Below are positions 35,520 through 44,195 of a stretch of 64,000 nt of DNA, in pieces. This DNA is from Brachybacterium halotolerans (GTDB lineage: Bacteria > Actinomycetota > Actinomycetes > Actinomycetales > Dermabacteraceae), in assembly GCF_016623465.1 (NCBI RefSeq), contig NZ_JAEDAJ010000005.1, positions 1 to 64,000 on the forward strand, read 5' to 3'. The notes under the pieces were generated by a model that saw only the letters and a list, made by a program, of their open reading frames with translations, searched no databases and was not told the DNA's origin. The first letter of the stretch is position 1. Each line of letters starts with the position of its first letter. The position numbers were made by a program, and so were the translations under genes.

Positions 35520-36980
35520 TCAGCCCCGGCGGATCGCGTCGAGAGTGAGCAGGACGTTCGCCGCGGTCCAGGCGAGCGGCGCGACCGCGGCCGGCGACCC
35601 GTCGGCGAGGACCTTCTCCGGCAGGGAGCCGTCCGCGGTGCGGTGCCGATCTAGCCATCCGAGCAGGTCGCGAGCGCCGTCGGCGTCCCCCGCACGGGCG
35701 AGGCCGAGGGCGAGCAGCGAGGTCGAGGGCGTCCAGCTGACCCCGTCACGACGCCACCGCGCACCGGGGGCGATGCCGCCCGCGGGTCGCGCGAGCGTTC
35801 GACGCAGGGCGCGCAGCTGGTCGGCCCCCACGATGCCGTGGCTCCCGGTCGCATCGAGGAAGGCGAGGGCGGAGTCGGCGCCGCCGCTGCGGGCCCGGCG
35901 CTGGAAACCGTGGGGGCCGAAGGAGGTGACGAGGACGCGGCGGAAGGCCTCGGCCCCCTCGGCCCTCTCCTCGTCGTCGGTGCCGGTCCCGCTCTCCTCG
36001 GCCCCGGCTGCGACCCCGGACCCGGCGGCGTCGAGCCGGCCGGCGGCCTCGAGGCCCGCGAGGGTCGAGGCCATGATCCCGAGCGTCACCGCACGCTCGC
36101 TGACCTCCCAGTAGTCGGGGGAGACCGGCGGCAGCTGGGTGCCGTGATCGGTCGCGCGCAGCAGGGCGTCACGGCTGGTGGTGAGCAGGGGGGCGAGGCG
36201 GCGGCGCGCCTTCGTCCGGGCGCTCCCGGACTGCGTGCCGATCACCTCGGCGGCGGCCCAGAGCGCGAGGCCCGTGCCGTCGAACTGGCGCGGCCGCTCG
36301 TCGGGGGCCTCGCCGGTGGTGGGGGAGTAGCGGGCCTCGAACCAGCCGTCGGCCGACTGCAGACCCTGCAGGTGGGCGAGGTGGTCCAGGGCCGTGTCCG
36401 CATGGCCGATGCGTGCGAGCGCGACCGCGCAGAAGGCGGTGTCGCGAGGCCAGATATAACGCCAGCTCGTCGACCAGCCGGCGACCGGGGCGGGCAGGCC
36501 GTCGCTGAGCGTCCAGAGGTCCCAGACCGCGCTGCGCGCGAGATCGGCGAACGCGTCGGGAACGTCGGCGAGCCAGGTCGCGGCACCTGCCAGGAACTCG
36601 TCGGCCCGGCGGGCGGCGGGGGAGTCGGCGGGCGTGCCGGCGAGCAGCCGGGTGCCGGGATCGAGGCGGGGCGAGGAGGCGGCGGATCCGGCCGACGCGG
36701 AGCCCGAGGCGGTGCCCGTGCCCGAGGTCGAGTCCGAGGTCTCGCCCGGGTCCGACGGCGGGGCGAGCAGGGAGCGTCGGCCGTTGCCGTCGACGGCCAC
36801 GGTGCTCGAGTACAGGGAGATCGTCGCGTTGCCCGGCAGGTGCGCGCCGAGCAGGCGGTGCGCCCCGGCTCCGAGCCCGCCGAGGGCGATCACGGCGCCC
36901 CCGGCGCCGAGGGTCTGCAGCGCGCGGCGGCGCGTGGGCCGAGGCGTCGGGGTGTCAGGGAGCGCGGCGTCATGCGTCAT
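35520..36980 (-). CDS. Tat-exported GH15-like glycoside hydrolase
   Basis: 486-residue protein resembling glucoamylase-type GH15 (alpha/alpha barrel) enzymes, which release terminal glucose from alpha-glucans or trehalose. A twin-arginine signal (TRRRALQTLGAGGAVIALGG) marks export, followed by a Ser/Gly/Thr linker. The barrel has RYIWPRDTAFCAVAL, DYWEVSE with Glu292 as candidate acid, and GSLPEKVLADG with Glu455 as candidate base before the PLAWTAA block. It is shorter than secreted glucoamylases and lacks a carbohydrate-binding domain. ATG 36980 has AAAGGGGG upstream. Substrate and exact activity are inferred. Confidence 0.72.
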   Translation of the reverse strand: MTHDAALPDTPTPRPTRRRALQTLGAGGAVIALGGLGAGAHRLLGAHLPGNATISLYSSTVAVDGNGRRSLLAPPSDPGETSDSTSGTGTASGSASAGSAASSPRLDPGTRLLAGTPADSPAARRADEFLAGAATWLADVPDAFADLARSAVWDLWTLSDGLPAPVAGWSTSWRYIWPRDTAFCAVALARIGHADTALDHLAHLQGLQSADGWFEARYSPTTGEAPDERPRQFDGTGLALWAAAEVIGTQSGSARTKARRRLAPLLTTSRDALLRATDHGTQLPPVSPDYWEVSERAVTLGIMASTLAGLEAAGRLDAAGSGVAAGAEESGTGTDDEERAEGAEAFRRVLVTSFGPHGFQRRARSGGADSALAFLDATGSHGIVGADQLRALRRTLARPAGGIAPGARWRRDGVSWTPSTSLLALGLARAGDADGARDLLGWLDRHRTADGSLPEKVLADGSPAAVAPLAWTAANVLLTLDAIRRG

Positions 36981-37052
36981 CGAGCCCCCTTTCCCTGCTC
37001 GGAACAGTATGCCGGAGCGCTGTGCTCCGCGTGCCTGGGGGCGACGGGCGAC

Positions 37053-37108
37053 GGGCGCCGGGCGGCAGGGGACGGGCACCGGGCGGCAGGGGACGGGCAC
37101 CGGGCGGC
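37053..37108. repeat. 21-bp tandem repeat array
   Basis: About 2.7 copies of a 21-base G-rich unit (GGGCACCGGGCGGCAGGGGAC) lie between the GH15-like and methyltransferase genes, ending 14 bases before the promoter-like TAGCGT box of the latter. Confidence 0.7.
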
Positions 37109-37135
37109 GGGCGGCGGGGCATAGCGTAGGGCCGC

Positions 37136-37819
37136 ATGGGCATCCGCGATCATCTCGACTCCCGTCTCGGCAGCGCCGCGTCGCGGGCGATGCACGACCT
37201 GAACGCCCGGCACCCGTGGAGCCACAACGACCACTTCCACAGCTGGATCCTGCATGAGCTGCCGGGGCGTCGGCGCGCGGCGCTCGACGTCGGCTGCGGA
37301 CACGGCGGGCTGCTCGTCGAGCTCGCACCCTGGTTCGACCGCGTCGAGGGGATCGACCGCGACGCCGGGATGCGCGAGGTCGCCGCGCGCCGCACGGCGG
37401 AGCTTCCGCACGTGGACGTGCCGGACACGCGATTCGAGGACCTCACAGGGCCCTTCGACCTGATCACGATGATCGCGGTACTGCACCACCTGGACCTCGA
37501 GCAGGCGCTGACACGGGTGCGCGACCTCCTCGCCCCCGGAGGGCGCTTCCTCTGCGTGGGCCTCGCCCCGCCCGCGTCGCTGCGCGACCACGCCTGGGAC
37601 ATGGCCTCGATGGCGACGAACCCGCTGATCGGCGCCGTGAAGCATCCCTGGCCCGCCCGTCGGGGGCCGGGAGCCGCCAGCGACGGTGCTCCTCCGATCA
37701 AGGATCCCAGCATCCCTCTCGACGAGCTCGTGCGACGGGCCGCCCCGATCCTCCCGGGGCTGAGGGCGCGCCGGCACCTGGCCTTCCGCCACACCCTTGC
37801 ATGGACCAGGCCCGAGTGA
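37136..37819 (+). CDS. Class I SAM-dependent methyltransferase
   Basis: 227-residue methyltransferase. Motif I ALDVGCGHGGLLVELAP (residues about 45-61) binds S-adenosylmethionine; GIDRD and the ITMIAVLHHLDLEQAL segment (motif IV) are clear, followed by LLAPGGRFLCVGL. The acceptor is unknown. A TAGCGT box (37122-37127) ends 8 bases before ATG 37136 with no ribosome site, so a leaderless transcript is plausible. The G-rich repeat array lies directly upstream of this box. Confidence 0.9.
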   Translation: MGIRDHLDSRLGSAASRAMHDLNARHPWSHNDHFHSWILHELPGRRRAALDVGCGHGGLLVELAPWFDRVEGIDRDAGMREVAARRTAELPHVDVPDTRFEDLTGPFDLITMIAVLHHLDLEQALTRVRDLLAPGGRFLCVGLAPPASLRDHAWDMASMATNPLIGAVKHPWPARRGPGAASDGAPPIKDPSIPLDELVRRAAPILPGLRARRHLAFRHTLAWTRPE

Positions 37820-37845
37820 ACCCTGCGCCGGCCTGATCGCAGGGT
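37820..37845 (+). terminator. Hairpin after the methyltransferase gene
   Basis: Eight-base perfect arms (37820-37827 and 37838-37845) around a 10-base loop begin immediately after the stop codon. The DoxX gene has its own promoter-like box right after it. Confidence 0.5.
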
Positions 37846-37870
37846 CAGAGCGCGGGCATAGCCTGGGGCG

Positions 37871-38254
37871 ATGAGCCACCCCGCGCGCACCCGCCGATTC
37901 CTCACCGTCCTGCTCGCCGGAGCCGGAGTCATGCACTTCGCAAAGCCGGCGCCCTTCGACAGCATCGTGCCGCCCGCGCTGCCCGGCGCGGCTCGCGGCT
38001 ACACCTACGCCTCCGGCGTCGCGGAGCTCGTGGTCGCCGGGATGCTGGCGGCCCCCTCCACCCGGCGCCTCGGCGGGGCGGCCTCGGTCGCGCTGTTCCT
38101 CGCGGTGTTCCCCGCGAACCTGCAGATGGCATGGGACTCGCGGCACGCCTCCGCGCTGCGCCGGGCGATCTCCGTCGGGCGCCTGCCCCTGCAGGGCGTG
38201 CTCGTCGCCCAGGGGCTCAGCGTCGCGCGGGACGACGCTCCCGCATCGCGATGA
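37871..38254 (+). CDS. DoxX-like small membrane protein
   Basis: 127-residue four-helix membrane protein of the DoxX/MauE-like group; MHFAKPAPFDSIVPPALPG near residue 20-38 is typical. Relatives are linked to respiration or thiol stress, but the role is not settled. A TAGCCT box (37859-37864) ends 6 bases before the ATG with no Shine-Dalgarno. Its 3' end overlaps the convergent MFS gene by 38 bases. Confidence 0.85.
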   Translation: MSHPARTRRFLTVLLAGAGVMHFAKPAPFDSIVPPALPGAARGYTYASGVAELVVAGMLAAPSTRRLGGAASVALFLAVFPANLQMAWDSRHASALRRAISVGRLPLQGVLVAQGLSVARDDAPASR

Positions 38255-39752
38255 CCACGATCGCGGCGGCGGCGACCATCAGCACGACTCCCACGCCCGC
38301 CGTGTAGGCGACGCCGGAGTCGAAGGCCTCCCGGGCCGAGCTCAGCAGAGCCTCGCCCGCCTCGCCGCCCAGCGAGCGGGCCGCATCGGTCGCACCGCCC
38401 AGGGTCTGGCTGGCGGCGTCGGCCGCCCCGCCGCTCAGCGCCGTCGGCACCTCGACATGCGCGCGGAAGGTCGCGTTGAGGATCGAGCCGAGGATCGCCG
38501 TGCCCAGCACCGCCCCCGTCTCGTACGCGGTCTCCGAGATCGCCGAGGCCGCGCCCGCCCTGCGTGCAGGCACGGCGCCGAGGATCTCGTCGTTCGAGAT
38601 GGTCTCGGCGGTGCCGACGCCCGCGCCGACCACGGCGAAGGCGAGCACGAGCGCCCCGTCGGACCCGGCCGTGCCGGTGACCAGCACGATCCCGTAGCCG
38701 ACGGCGTTCATGAGCAGGCCCGCCGCCATCGCGTGAGAGGGTCGGACCCGCGGCACCACGCGCACCACGAGCAGGCCGGCCACGATCGTGACCACGAGCC
38801 CGGGCAGCAGGAGCAGACCCGCCTGCATGGGGGAGCGGCCGCTCACGAGCTGCAGGTGCTGGGAGAGGAAGTACAGGAACCCGACCAGCGAGAACACGCT
38901 CAGCAGGTTCGCCGTGACCGAGGCGCTGAAGGCCGGGATGGTGAACAGGCGCACGTCGAGCATGGGCTGCTCGCGGGTGACCTGGCGGCGCACGAAGGCG
39001 ACGCCGGCGAGGACCGCGATGCCCGCGGCCAGCACGACGGCGAGGGAGATGCCCGCGTCGGCCGCGGTCTTGATGGCCCAGACGAAGGGGGTCATGGTCG
39101 CCATCACCAGCACGATGCTCAGCGGGTCGACGGGCCCCGGCTGCGGGTCGCGCGACTCGGGCACGAGGATCGGTGCGAGCACGAGCAGCGGCACCAGCAT
39201 CGGCAGGGCCAGCAGGAACACCGAGCCCCACCACAGGTGCTCGAGCAGGAAGCCTCCCAGGATCGGGCCCAGCGCCGCGCCGCCCGAGAAGCCGGCCGCC
39301 CACAGCGCGATCGCGGTGCGGCGCTCGCGCGGGTCATCGAAGATGTTCCGGATCAGCGAGAGCGTCGCGGGCATGAGCATCGAGCCGAACAGGCCCATCG
39401 CCGCGCGCAGCCCGATGAGGGCGAGGGCGCTGGGTGCGAAGGCCGCGATCGCGGAGACGGCCGCGAAGCCCGCGGCGCCGATGAGCAGCAGCCGGCGACG
39501 GCCGATGCGGTCGCCCAGGCTGCCCATCGGCACCAGCAGACCGGCCAGCAGCAGCGGGTAGACGTCGACGATCCACAGCAGGGCCGTCCCGCTGGGCCGC
39601 AGCGACTCGGAGATCGCGGGCAGCGCGAACGACAGCACGGTGTTGTCGACCGACACCAGCAGCACGGGGAGCATCAGCACCGCGAGGGCGGCCCAGCGCC
39701 GACGCGGCGAGGTCGACGTGCCGATCACCGGGATGGGGCTCGTGATGGTCAT
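38217..39752 (-). CDS. MFS drug efflux transporter, DHA2 type
   Basis: 511-residue proton-coupled exporter with about 14 hydrophobic segments, resembling QacA/SmvA multidrug pumps. VDNTVLSFALPAISESL in helix 1 and the loop motif GSLGDRIGRRRLLLIG (residues about 74-89) identify the DHA2 group. Start ATG 39752 has GGAGGA spaced 6 bases. Transcribed divergently from a TetR gene across a 177-bp region containing a perfect operator palindrome, so the pump is probably repressed by that TetR and induced by a substrate. Confidence 0.93.
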   Translation of the reverse strand: MTITSPIPVIGTSTSPRRRWAALAVLMLPVLLVSVDNTVLSFALPAISESLRPSGTALLWIVDVYPLLLAGLLVPMGSLGDRIGRRRLLLIGAAGFAAVSAIAAFAPSALALIGLRAAMGLFGSMLMPATLSLIRNIFDDPRERRTAIALWAAGFSGGAALGPILGGFLLEHLWWGSVFLLALPMLVPLLVLAPILVPESRDPQPGPVDPLSIVLVMATMTPFVWAIKTAADAGISLAVVLAAGIAVLAGVAFVRRQVTREQPMLDVRLFTIPAFSASVTANLLSVFSLVGFLYFLSQHLQLVSGRSPMQAGLLLLPGLVVTIVAGLLVVRVVPRVRPSHAMAAGLLMNAVGYGIVLVTGTAGSDGALVLAFAVVGAGVGTAETISNDEILGAVPARRAGAASAISETAYETGAVLGTAILGSILNATFRAHVEVPTALSGGAADAASQTLGGATDAARSLGGEAGEALLSSAREAFDSGVAYTAGVGVVLMVAAAAIVVIAMRERRPARR

Positions 39753-39884
39753 GGTCTTCCTCCTTCTATGCGGTGGATGCGCGGGTTGCCGCGTGTGCGG
39801 GAATCCGGGGATGCGCGGGCGTGCGCTGTGCGCGGGATACGGCCGACGGGCGCGGAGCGCCGCGCGCCGGCCACTCCAGACTAA

Positions 39885-39898
39885 ACCGTCCAGACGGT
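39885..39898. promoter_or_regulatory. TetR operator palindrome
   Basis: ACCGTC-CA-GACGGT is a perfect inverted repeat in the divergent tetR/MFS region. For the pump, TTTACT and TTTAGT with a 15-base spacer flank the palindrome on the minus strand; for tetR it lies just upstream of the TATGGT box. One bound dimer could repress both. Confidence 0.6.
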
Positions 39899-39929
39899 AC
39901 AGTAAACAGCGGGGCCTATGGTGTGGGTC

Positions 39930-40469
39930 ATGTCCGCACGCGAAGACGTCCTCGACGCCCTCGAGGAGATCCTCATCCGCGACGGGGAGCGCGCTGCGAC
40001 CCTCGACGCCGTCGCCGCGCAGGCGGGGGTCTCCAAGGGCGGGCTGCTCTACCACTTCGGCTCCCAGCGGGCCCTCGTGGAGGGTCTCGCCGAGCGGATG
40101 CGCGAGCGCGCCGCGCAGGACGTGGAGCTCATGGCCGAGGCGTCCGACGGCCCCTCCGCCTACTTCGTGCGCACCTCCGTCTTCGAGGACACCCCGTTCG
40201 ATCGCACGCTCGTGGCCGCGACCCGTCTCTCCGGCAGGGACGACGCCCCCGTGCACCAGGCCTTCGCTGACATGCGCGAGGGCTGGCTCGCACTGATCCG
40301 CGAGGAGGTCGGCGACGACGCCCGGGCCGAGGCGATCATGCTGATCGGCGACGGGCTCTACTACAACGCCGTCCTCGATCCCGCGTTCCAGGCGGGTGAC
40401 GCCGTGCGCGCGAAAGCCATGCAGGGTCTGCTCGGCGTCGTCGCGCAGCTGCGCGACGGCACGGCGTGA
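39930..40469 (+). CDS. TetR-family transcriptional regulator
   Basis: 179-residue repressor: TetR helix-turn-helix TLDAVAAQAGVSKGGLLYHFGSQRALVEGL (residues about 23-50) and a helical ligand-binding domain. TATGGT (39917-39922) ends 7 bases before ATG 39930 and no Shine-Dalgarno exists, suggesting a leaderless transcript; the ATG 12 bases upstream overlaps this box and is rejected. The adjacent divergent drug pump and the palindrome at 39885-39898 make it the likely local regulator. Confidence 0.92.
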   Translation: MSAREDVLDALEEILIRDGERAATLDAVAAQAGVSKGGLLYHFGSQRALVEGLAERMRERAAQDVELMAEASDGPSAYFVRTSVFEDTPFDRTLVAATRLSGRDDAPVHQAFADMREGWLALIREEVGDDARAEAIMLIGDGLYYNAVLDPAFQAGDAVRAKAMQGLLGVVAQLRDGTA

Positions 40470-40522
40470 GCGCGGGCGCGGGCGCGGTGTGAGGCTGGAT
40501 CCGACGTGAGATCGGGGACGTC

Positions 40523-41647
40523 ATGAGGGCCACGGAGCCGCCCGGGACCGACCGCGAGGTGGGCGGCGCACTGCTGCTGTCGGCACTCGCGCTGGTCGTG
40601 CTGCTCGCCTCGACCTGGATCCTCGTCGCCATCGCACTGCAGGATGCCCCGGTCCCTCTCGTCTCCGCAGGCCGCAGCGTCTTCGTCGTCATGGGTCTCG
40701 GCGTGCTCGCGTCGCTCGCCTCCCGCAGGGGTCGGACGGGCGGCGAGCAGGACCCCGCCGTGTCGTCCATGGACGCAGCGCCCGCCGTGCCGACGGCGCC
40801 TGCCGTGCCGGCGATGCCGGCCCGCACCACGGTGCTGCTCGCGCTCACCGGAGTCACCGGGTACACGGTCGCCTCGACGGCGGCGATCGCCCTTGCCGGT
40901 CCTGACATGCCCGCGCTGATCCTCACGCTCGGTCCGGCCGTGGTGATGGCGATGGAGGCCGCGAGCGGGTCGACACGCGCCCACCGCCGCGAGGTCGTCG
41001 CGACGCTCGCCGCGGTCGCCGCCACGGCTCTCTACGTCGCGGCGCGGCCCGGTGGAGGGGCCGGCGGCGGGCATCCGTTCGCCGGCGCGGTCTGCGCCCT
41101 CGCGGCGATGCTCCTCATCTCCTGGTACGGCGTGGCCTTCGCCCGAGCGAATCGCGGGTTCAGCGGGTCGATGGCGCGCAGGATCCTCCCGATCCACGCG
41201 ATCGGCGTGATCCCTCTGATGCTCTGGGCCGCGGCGGCGATGCTCGGCGGCGACCGCCTCACCCTGCGCGCGCTGCTCGTGCTGGTGTTGCTCGGGATCG
41301 TGGTCTACGTGCCGGTCTACCTGCTGCAGCACCGGATCATCGTGCGCGCGGGCGCGACCTTCAACGCGCTCCTGGGACTCGTCGTCCCGATCCTCGTCGG
41401 CGTCGTCTCGACCCTCCTCGGGATGACGGCGCCCCCGGGGTCTCTGCAGTGGTGCGCGGGCCTGGCCGCGCTCGCGGCGATGGGTGTCGTCGTCATCTCG
41501 CGGACAGGGGGCGCGGGTCGAGCGCGCCCGCGGGCGCACGGCGCGGCGGGAGCGGCGGAGAACCGAGGGGCAGCGGAGCTCCGCGGGGCAGGTGAGACCG
41601 GAGGACCCAGGAGGACCGGAGCGCCACGGGAGACCGAAGAGGCCTAG
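40523..41647 (+). CDS. EamA/DMT-family transporter
   Basis: 374-residue integral membrane protein with about ten hydrophobic segments in two EamA halves, typical of metabolite exporters (amino acids, nucleotides). An Ala/Pro-rich loop (about residues 78-100) and a Gly/Arg/Glu-rich 45-residue C-terminal tail lie outside the core. It begins 53 bases after the TetR gene and could be cotranscribed; substrate is not indicated. It ends 45 bases from the convergent binding-protein gene. Confidence 0.82.
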   Translation: MRATEPPGTDREVGGALLLSALALVVLLASTWILVAIALQDAPVPLVSAGRSVFVVMGLGVLASLASRRGRTGGEQDPAVSSMDAAPAVPTAPAVPAMPARTTVLLALTGVTGYTVASTAAIALAGPDMPALILTLGPAVVMAMEAASGSTRAHRREVVATLAAVAATALYVAARPGGGAGGGHPFAGAVCALAAMLLISWYGVAFARANRGFSGSMARRILPIHAIGVIPLMLWAAAAMLGGDRLTLRALLVLVLLGIVVYVPVYLLQHRIIVRAGATFNALLGLVVPILVGVVSTLLGMTAPPGSLQWCAGLAALAAMGVVVISRTGGAGRARPRAHGAAGAAENRGAAELRGAGETGGPRRTGAPRETEEA

Positions 41648-41692
41648 CGAGGCGACGCCCGCCCGGTGTGGTCGGTGCCGTCGCGGCGGAGG

Positions 41693-42994
41693 TCAGGACT
41701 GCATGCCCTGCACCGAGCTGAGGATCGCCTGGGCGGCGTCGTCGAGTGACTGGTTCCCGAAGTAGTAGGCCTGCGAGAGCCGGGTGAAATCGTCGGAGAA
41801 GCCGACACCGGAGGTCGGCGTCACCCGGGGAGTGGGCGCGACCTCCTTCTGCATGTCGCGCGCGAAGTCCAGGCAGATGGTCTCGATCTCGTCGAGGTCG
41901 GGCTCGATCTCGTCCTGCACATCGGGGAATCCCGTCACCCCGCGCTCGATCTTCAGGGCCTTGGCGGCGCCGGGATCGGTGAGCAGGAAGTCCATGAGCA
42001 GGCCCGCGTTCTGCGCCGACCGGGACCGCGACGAGATCGACCAGTACATCGACGCCTTGTTCACCATGCGAGGGCTCCCGCTGGTGAGGGCGGGCAGGCG
42101 CCACAGCGTCATGTGTGCTTTCGACGAGGTCTGGAACGTCTGGATCTGCGTATGGAACTGCAGGTGGAATGCGGATCTGCCGGTGCCGAACAATCCCTGT
42201 TCGACGCCCGCCGCGGTGTCCTCGATCTGCGCCGAGACGGAGGGGACGGCGCGGGCGTCGACGAGCTTCTTCGAGTAGTCCAGGAACGAGCCGATCGTGT
42301 CCAGGCTGACCAGGGTCTCGTCGGATCGCGGGAACACCTGCTCGCCGGACTGGCGCGCCCACGCCGCGAGCTGGTCGCCGCCCTGACCGAAGCCGTCCAG
42401 GCCCACGATGTCCTTGCCCTCGTCGGCCGCCCACTCGCTGATCTGCACGGACGTCTGCATGAGGTCGTCCCAGGTCCACGACGTGTCCTCGGGCGCATCG
42501 ACTCCCGAGGCCTCGAGGATGTCGGTGTTCACCCCGACCGACAGGATCCCCGTGCCCAGCGGCGCGCCGACGAGCGTCCCGTTCTCGAGGCGCCCCGTGT
42601 CGAGCAGGCTCTTCTCCATGCCGGAGAGGTCGAGGACGTCCCGGAGAGTCTCCAGGTCGAGCAGGGCCCCGCGGGTGCCGTAGGAGTCGATGTACTTCTC
42701 GTCCATCTGCAGGAGGTCCGGCATGCTTCCGCCGGACGTCTGGGTCGCGAGCTTGTCCCAGTACCCGGTCCACTCGCTGTACTCGGGCGTGACCGTGACG
42801 CCGCCGTGGGCGTCCTTGAAGAGCCCGAGCGCCGTCTGCGTCAGCTCGTGGCGCAGGTCCCCGCCCCACCAGTAGGTGCGCACGGTGTTCGGATCGCTGT
42901 TCGACCTCGAAGGGAGGTTCGGACCGCATGCGCTCAGTGCCGACGCCGGGCCCAGAGCGGTCATGAGCAGCAGGGTCTGGCGACGGGTGAGCAT
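41693..42994 (-). CDS. Orphan sugar-binding lipoprotein
   Basis: 433-residue family 1 solute-binding protein. Its N-terminus MLTRRQTLLLMTALGPASALSAC has a twin-Arg-like start and a lipobox ending LSAC. Core motifs PDLLQMDEKYIDSYG, GVNTDILEASGV and TWDDLMQ are those of sugar-binding proteins. No permease or ATPase flanks it: the next upstream gene is a PHP phosphoesterase and the other side is a convergent transporter. It may serve permeases elsewhere, such as the importer at 46.4 kb, which has its own binding protein. The 244-bp region upstream shows no gene. Confidence 0.9.
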   Translation of the reverse strand: MLTRRQTLLLMTALGPASALSACGPNLPSRSNSDPNTVRTYWWGGDLRHELTQTALGLFKDAHGGVTVTPEYSEWTGYWDKLATQTSGGSMPDLLQMDEKYIDSYGTRGALLDLETLRDVLDLSGMEKSLLDTGRLENGTLVGAPLGTGILSVGVNTDILEASGVDAPEDTSWTWDDLMQTSVQISEWAADEGKDIVGLDGFGQGGDQLAAWARQSGEQVFPRSDETLVSLDTIGSFLDYSKKLVDARAVPSVSAQIEDTAAGVEQGLFGTGRSAFHLQFHTQIQTFQTSSKAHMTLWRLPALTSGSPRMVNKASMYWSISSRSRSAQNAGLLMDFLLTDPGAAKALKIERGVTGFPDVQDEIEPDLDEIETICLDFARDMQKEVAPTPRVTPTSGVGFSDDFTRLSQAYYFGNQSLDDAAQAILSSVQGMQS

Positions 42995-43238
42995 TCGGGG
43001 CTCCGTTCCGAAGGGGGTGCTGGCGGCGTCTGTGCCGGAGTCGTCTCGATCGTGCGGTGCTGGCCGTGGCGGGCCCGCGGATGAGGGGGCGCCGGCGCCT
43101 CCTCATGCCATGAGCATGGTCCTTCGCCATGGCTTCATCAAGGACGGGCCGAGTCCTGGGCGCCCGTCCGCCCCGTCGTCCCGTTGCTCCTGCGCACGCG
43201 CGGGCCGCCCGCGCGGATGTGCGGGCCTCGCGCCTCGC

Positions 43239-44138
43239 TCAGCGTCGCCACATGTCCCACGGGCGATCGCCGGGACGGAACCCGAAGTGCTCGAGCATGG
43301 CTGTGGCCTCGTGGAACCCTCCGGCGATGCCCGCCGGCACGTGCGCATCGCTGCCGAAGGCGACGGCCCGTCCTCCCTCCTCGGTCCACCATTGCGGGAT
43401 CCAGGGCCACAGTCGCCGGGTGTTCATCTCGAGCGCCCTCCCGGTCGCGGCGAGCGACCGCATCGCCGAGCGGAAGCCCTCCTCGAACTCGCGCGGATCG
43501 AACGGGCCGGCGACCTCCGCCGGCCAGGACCTGACCGCATAGTCGATGTGCGTGAGCACCTCGAACGTGCCAGAACCCTCGACCATGCGGGGGATCTCAG
43601 CGAGGTACGCGTCCATGACGTCCGCGGGGGAGCGGTGGCGGTAGAGGGTCGTCGGCTCCGTGCGATCCTCCGTCCCGCCGCTCTCAGGGAAGGGGAGCGT
43701 ATGCAGCGACCCGTTCACGCGGTCGAAGCGGCCGCGTGTGAGGAGGCCGGACACACGATCGTCGTGCAGGTGCGGCTGCCCGTACTCGATGCCCGTGAGG
43801 ATCGTGAGCTCGGGGAACCGGACTCGGCACCGGTCGACGTTCTCGAGATAGCCCTCAAGATCGAAGGGTGGCAGGTGCACGTACCCGTCGTCGGCGATGT
43901 GGCGGTCGGCGTGTCCACCGAGATCACCTCGCTCGGCCCGCCAGCACGGATCCAGGTCCACATGCTCGGTGAACACGAGGGCCGGGAGGCCGATGCGCAT
44001 CGCCTGCGCGCAGGTGCGATCCATGCGCCCCGCTGCGTCGGGATCGGAGCCGCTGTCCCACGACCACTCACTGTGGACGTGTGCGTCGGCGGGGAGCGGG
44101 GTGCGGAGGCCGCCTCGCAGGTCGATGGGCATCGTCAT
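43239..44138 (-). CDS. PHP-domain phosphoesterase, histidinol-phosphatase-like
   Basis: 299-residue PHP-family metal hydrolase. DAHVHSEWSWDSG (residues about 18-30), FTEHVDLDP, GIEYGQPHLHD, NGSLHTLPF, LTHIDY and FGSDAHVPAGI supply the His/Asp/Glu trinuclear-metal ligands, as in HisK-type histidinol-phosphate phosphatases. Because no his genes are nearby, another phosphomonoester is possible. The second Met (MPIDL) is an alternative start. It lies 57 bases downstream of the nucleotidyltransferase gene on the same strand. Confidence 0.88.
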   Translation of the reverse strand: MTMPIDLRGGLRTPLPADAHVHSEWSWDSGSDPDAAGRMDRTCAQAMRIGLPALVFTEHVDLDPCWRAERGDLGGHADRHIADDGYVHLPPFDLEGYLENVDRCRVRFPELTILTGIEYGQPHLHDDRVSGLLTRGRFDRVNGSLHTLPFPESGGTEDRTEPTTLYRHRSPADVMDAYLAEIPRMVEGSGTFEVLTHIDYAVRSWPAEVAGPFDPREFEEGFRSAMRSLAATGRALEMNTRRLWPWIPQWWTEEGGRAVAFGSDAHVPAGIAGGFHEATAMLEHFGFRPGDRPWDMWRR

Positions 44139-44195
44139 GAAGCGAGCATGATGCCTGTTCCGCCAGGCAACAAGGTCCCGTCGATCTGCAGACGG

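Noticed and set aside
38217..38254. Frameshift or truncation at the DoxX/MFS overlap
   Set aside because: Both convergent genes have normal ends; a 38-base 3' overlap is common in compact genomes.
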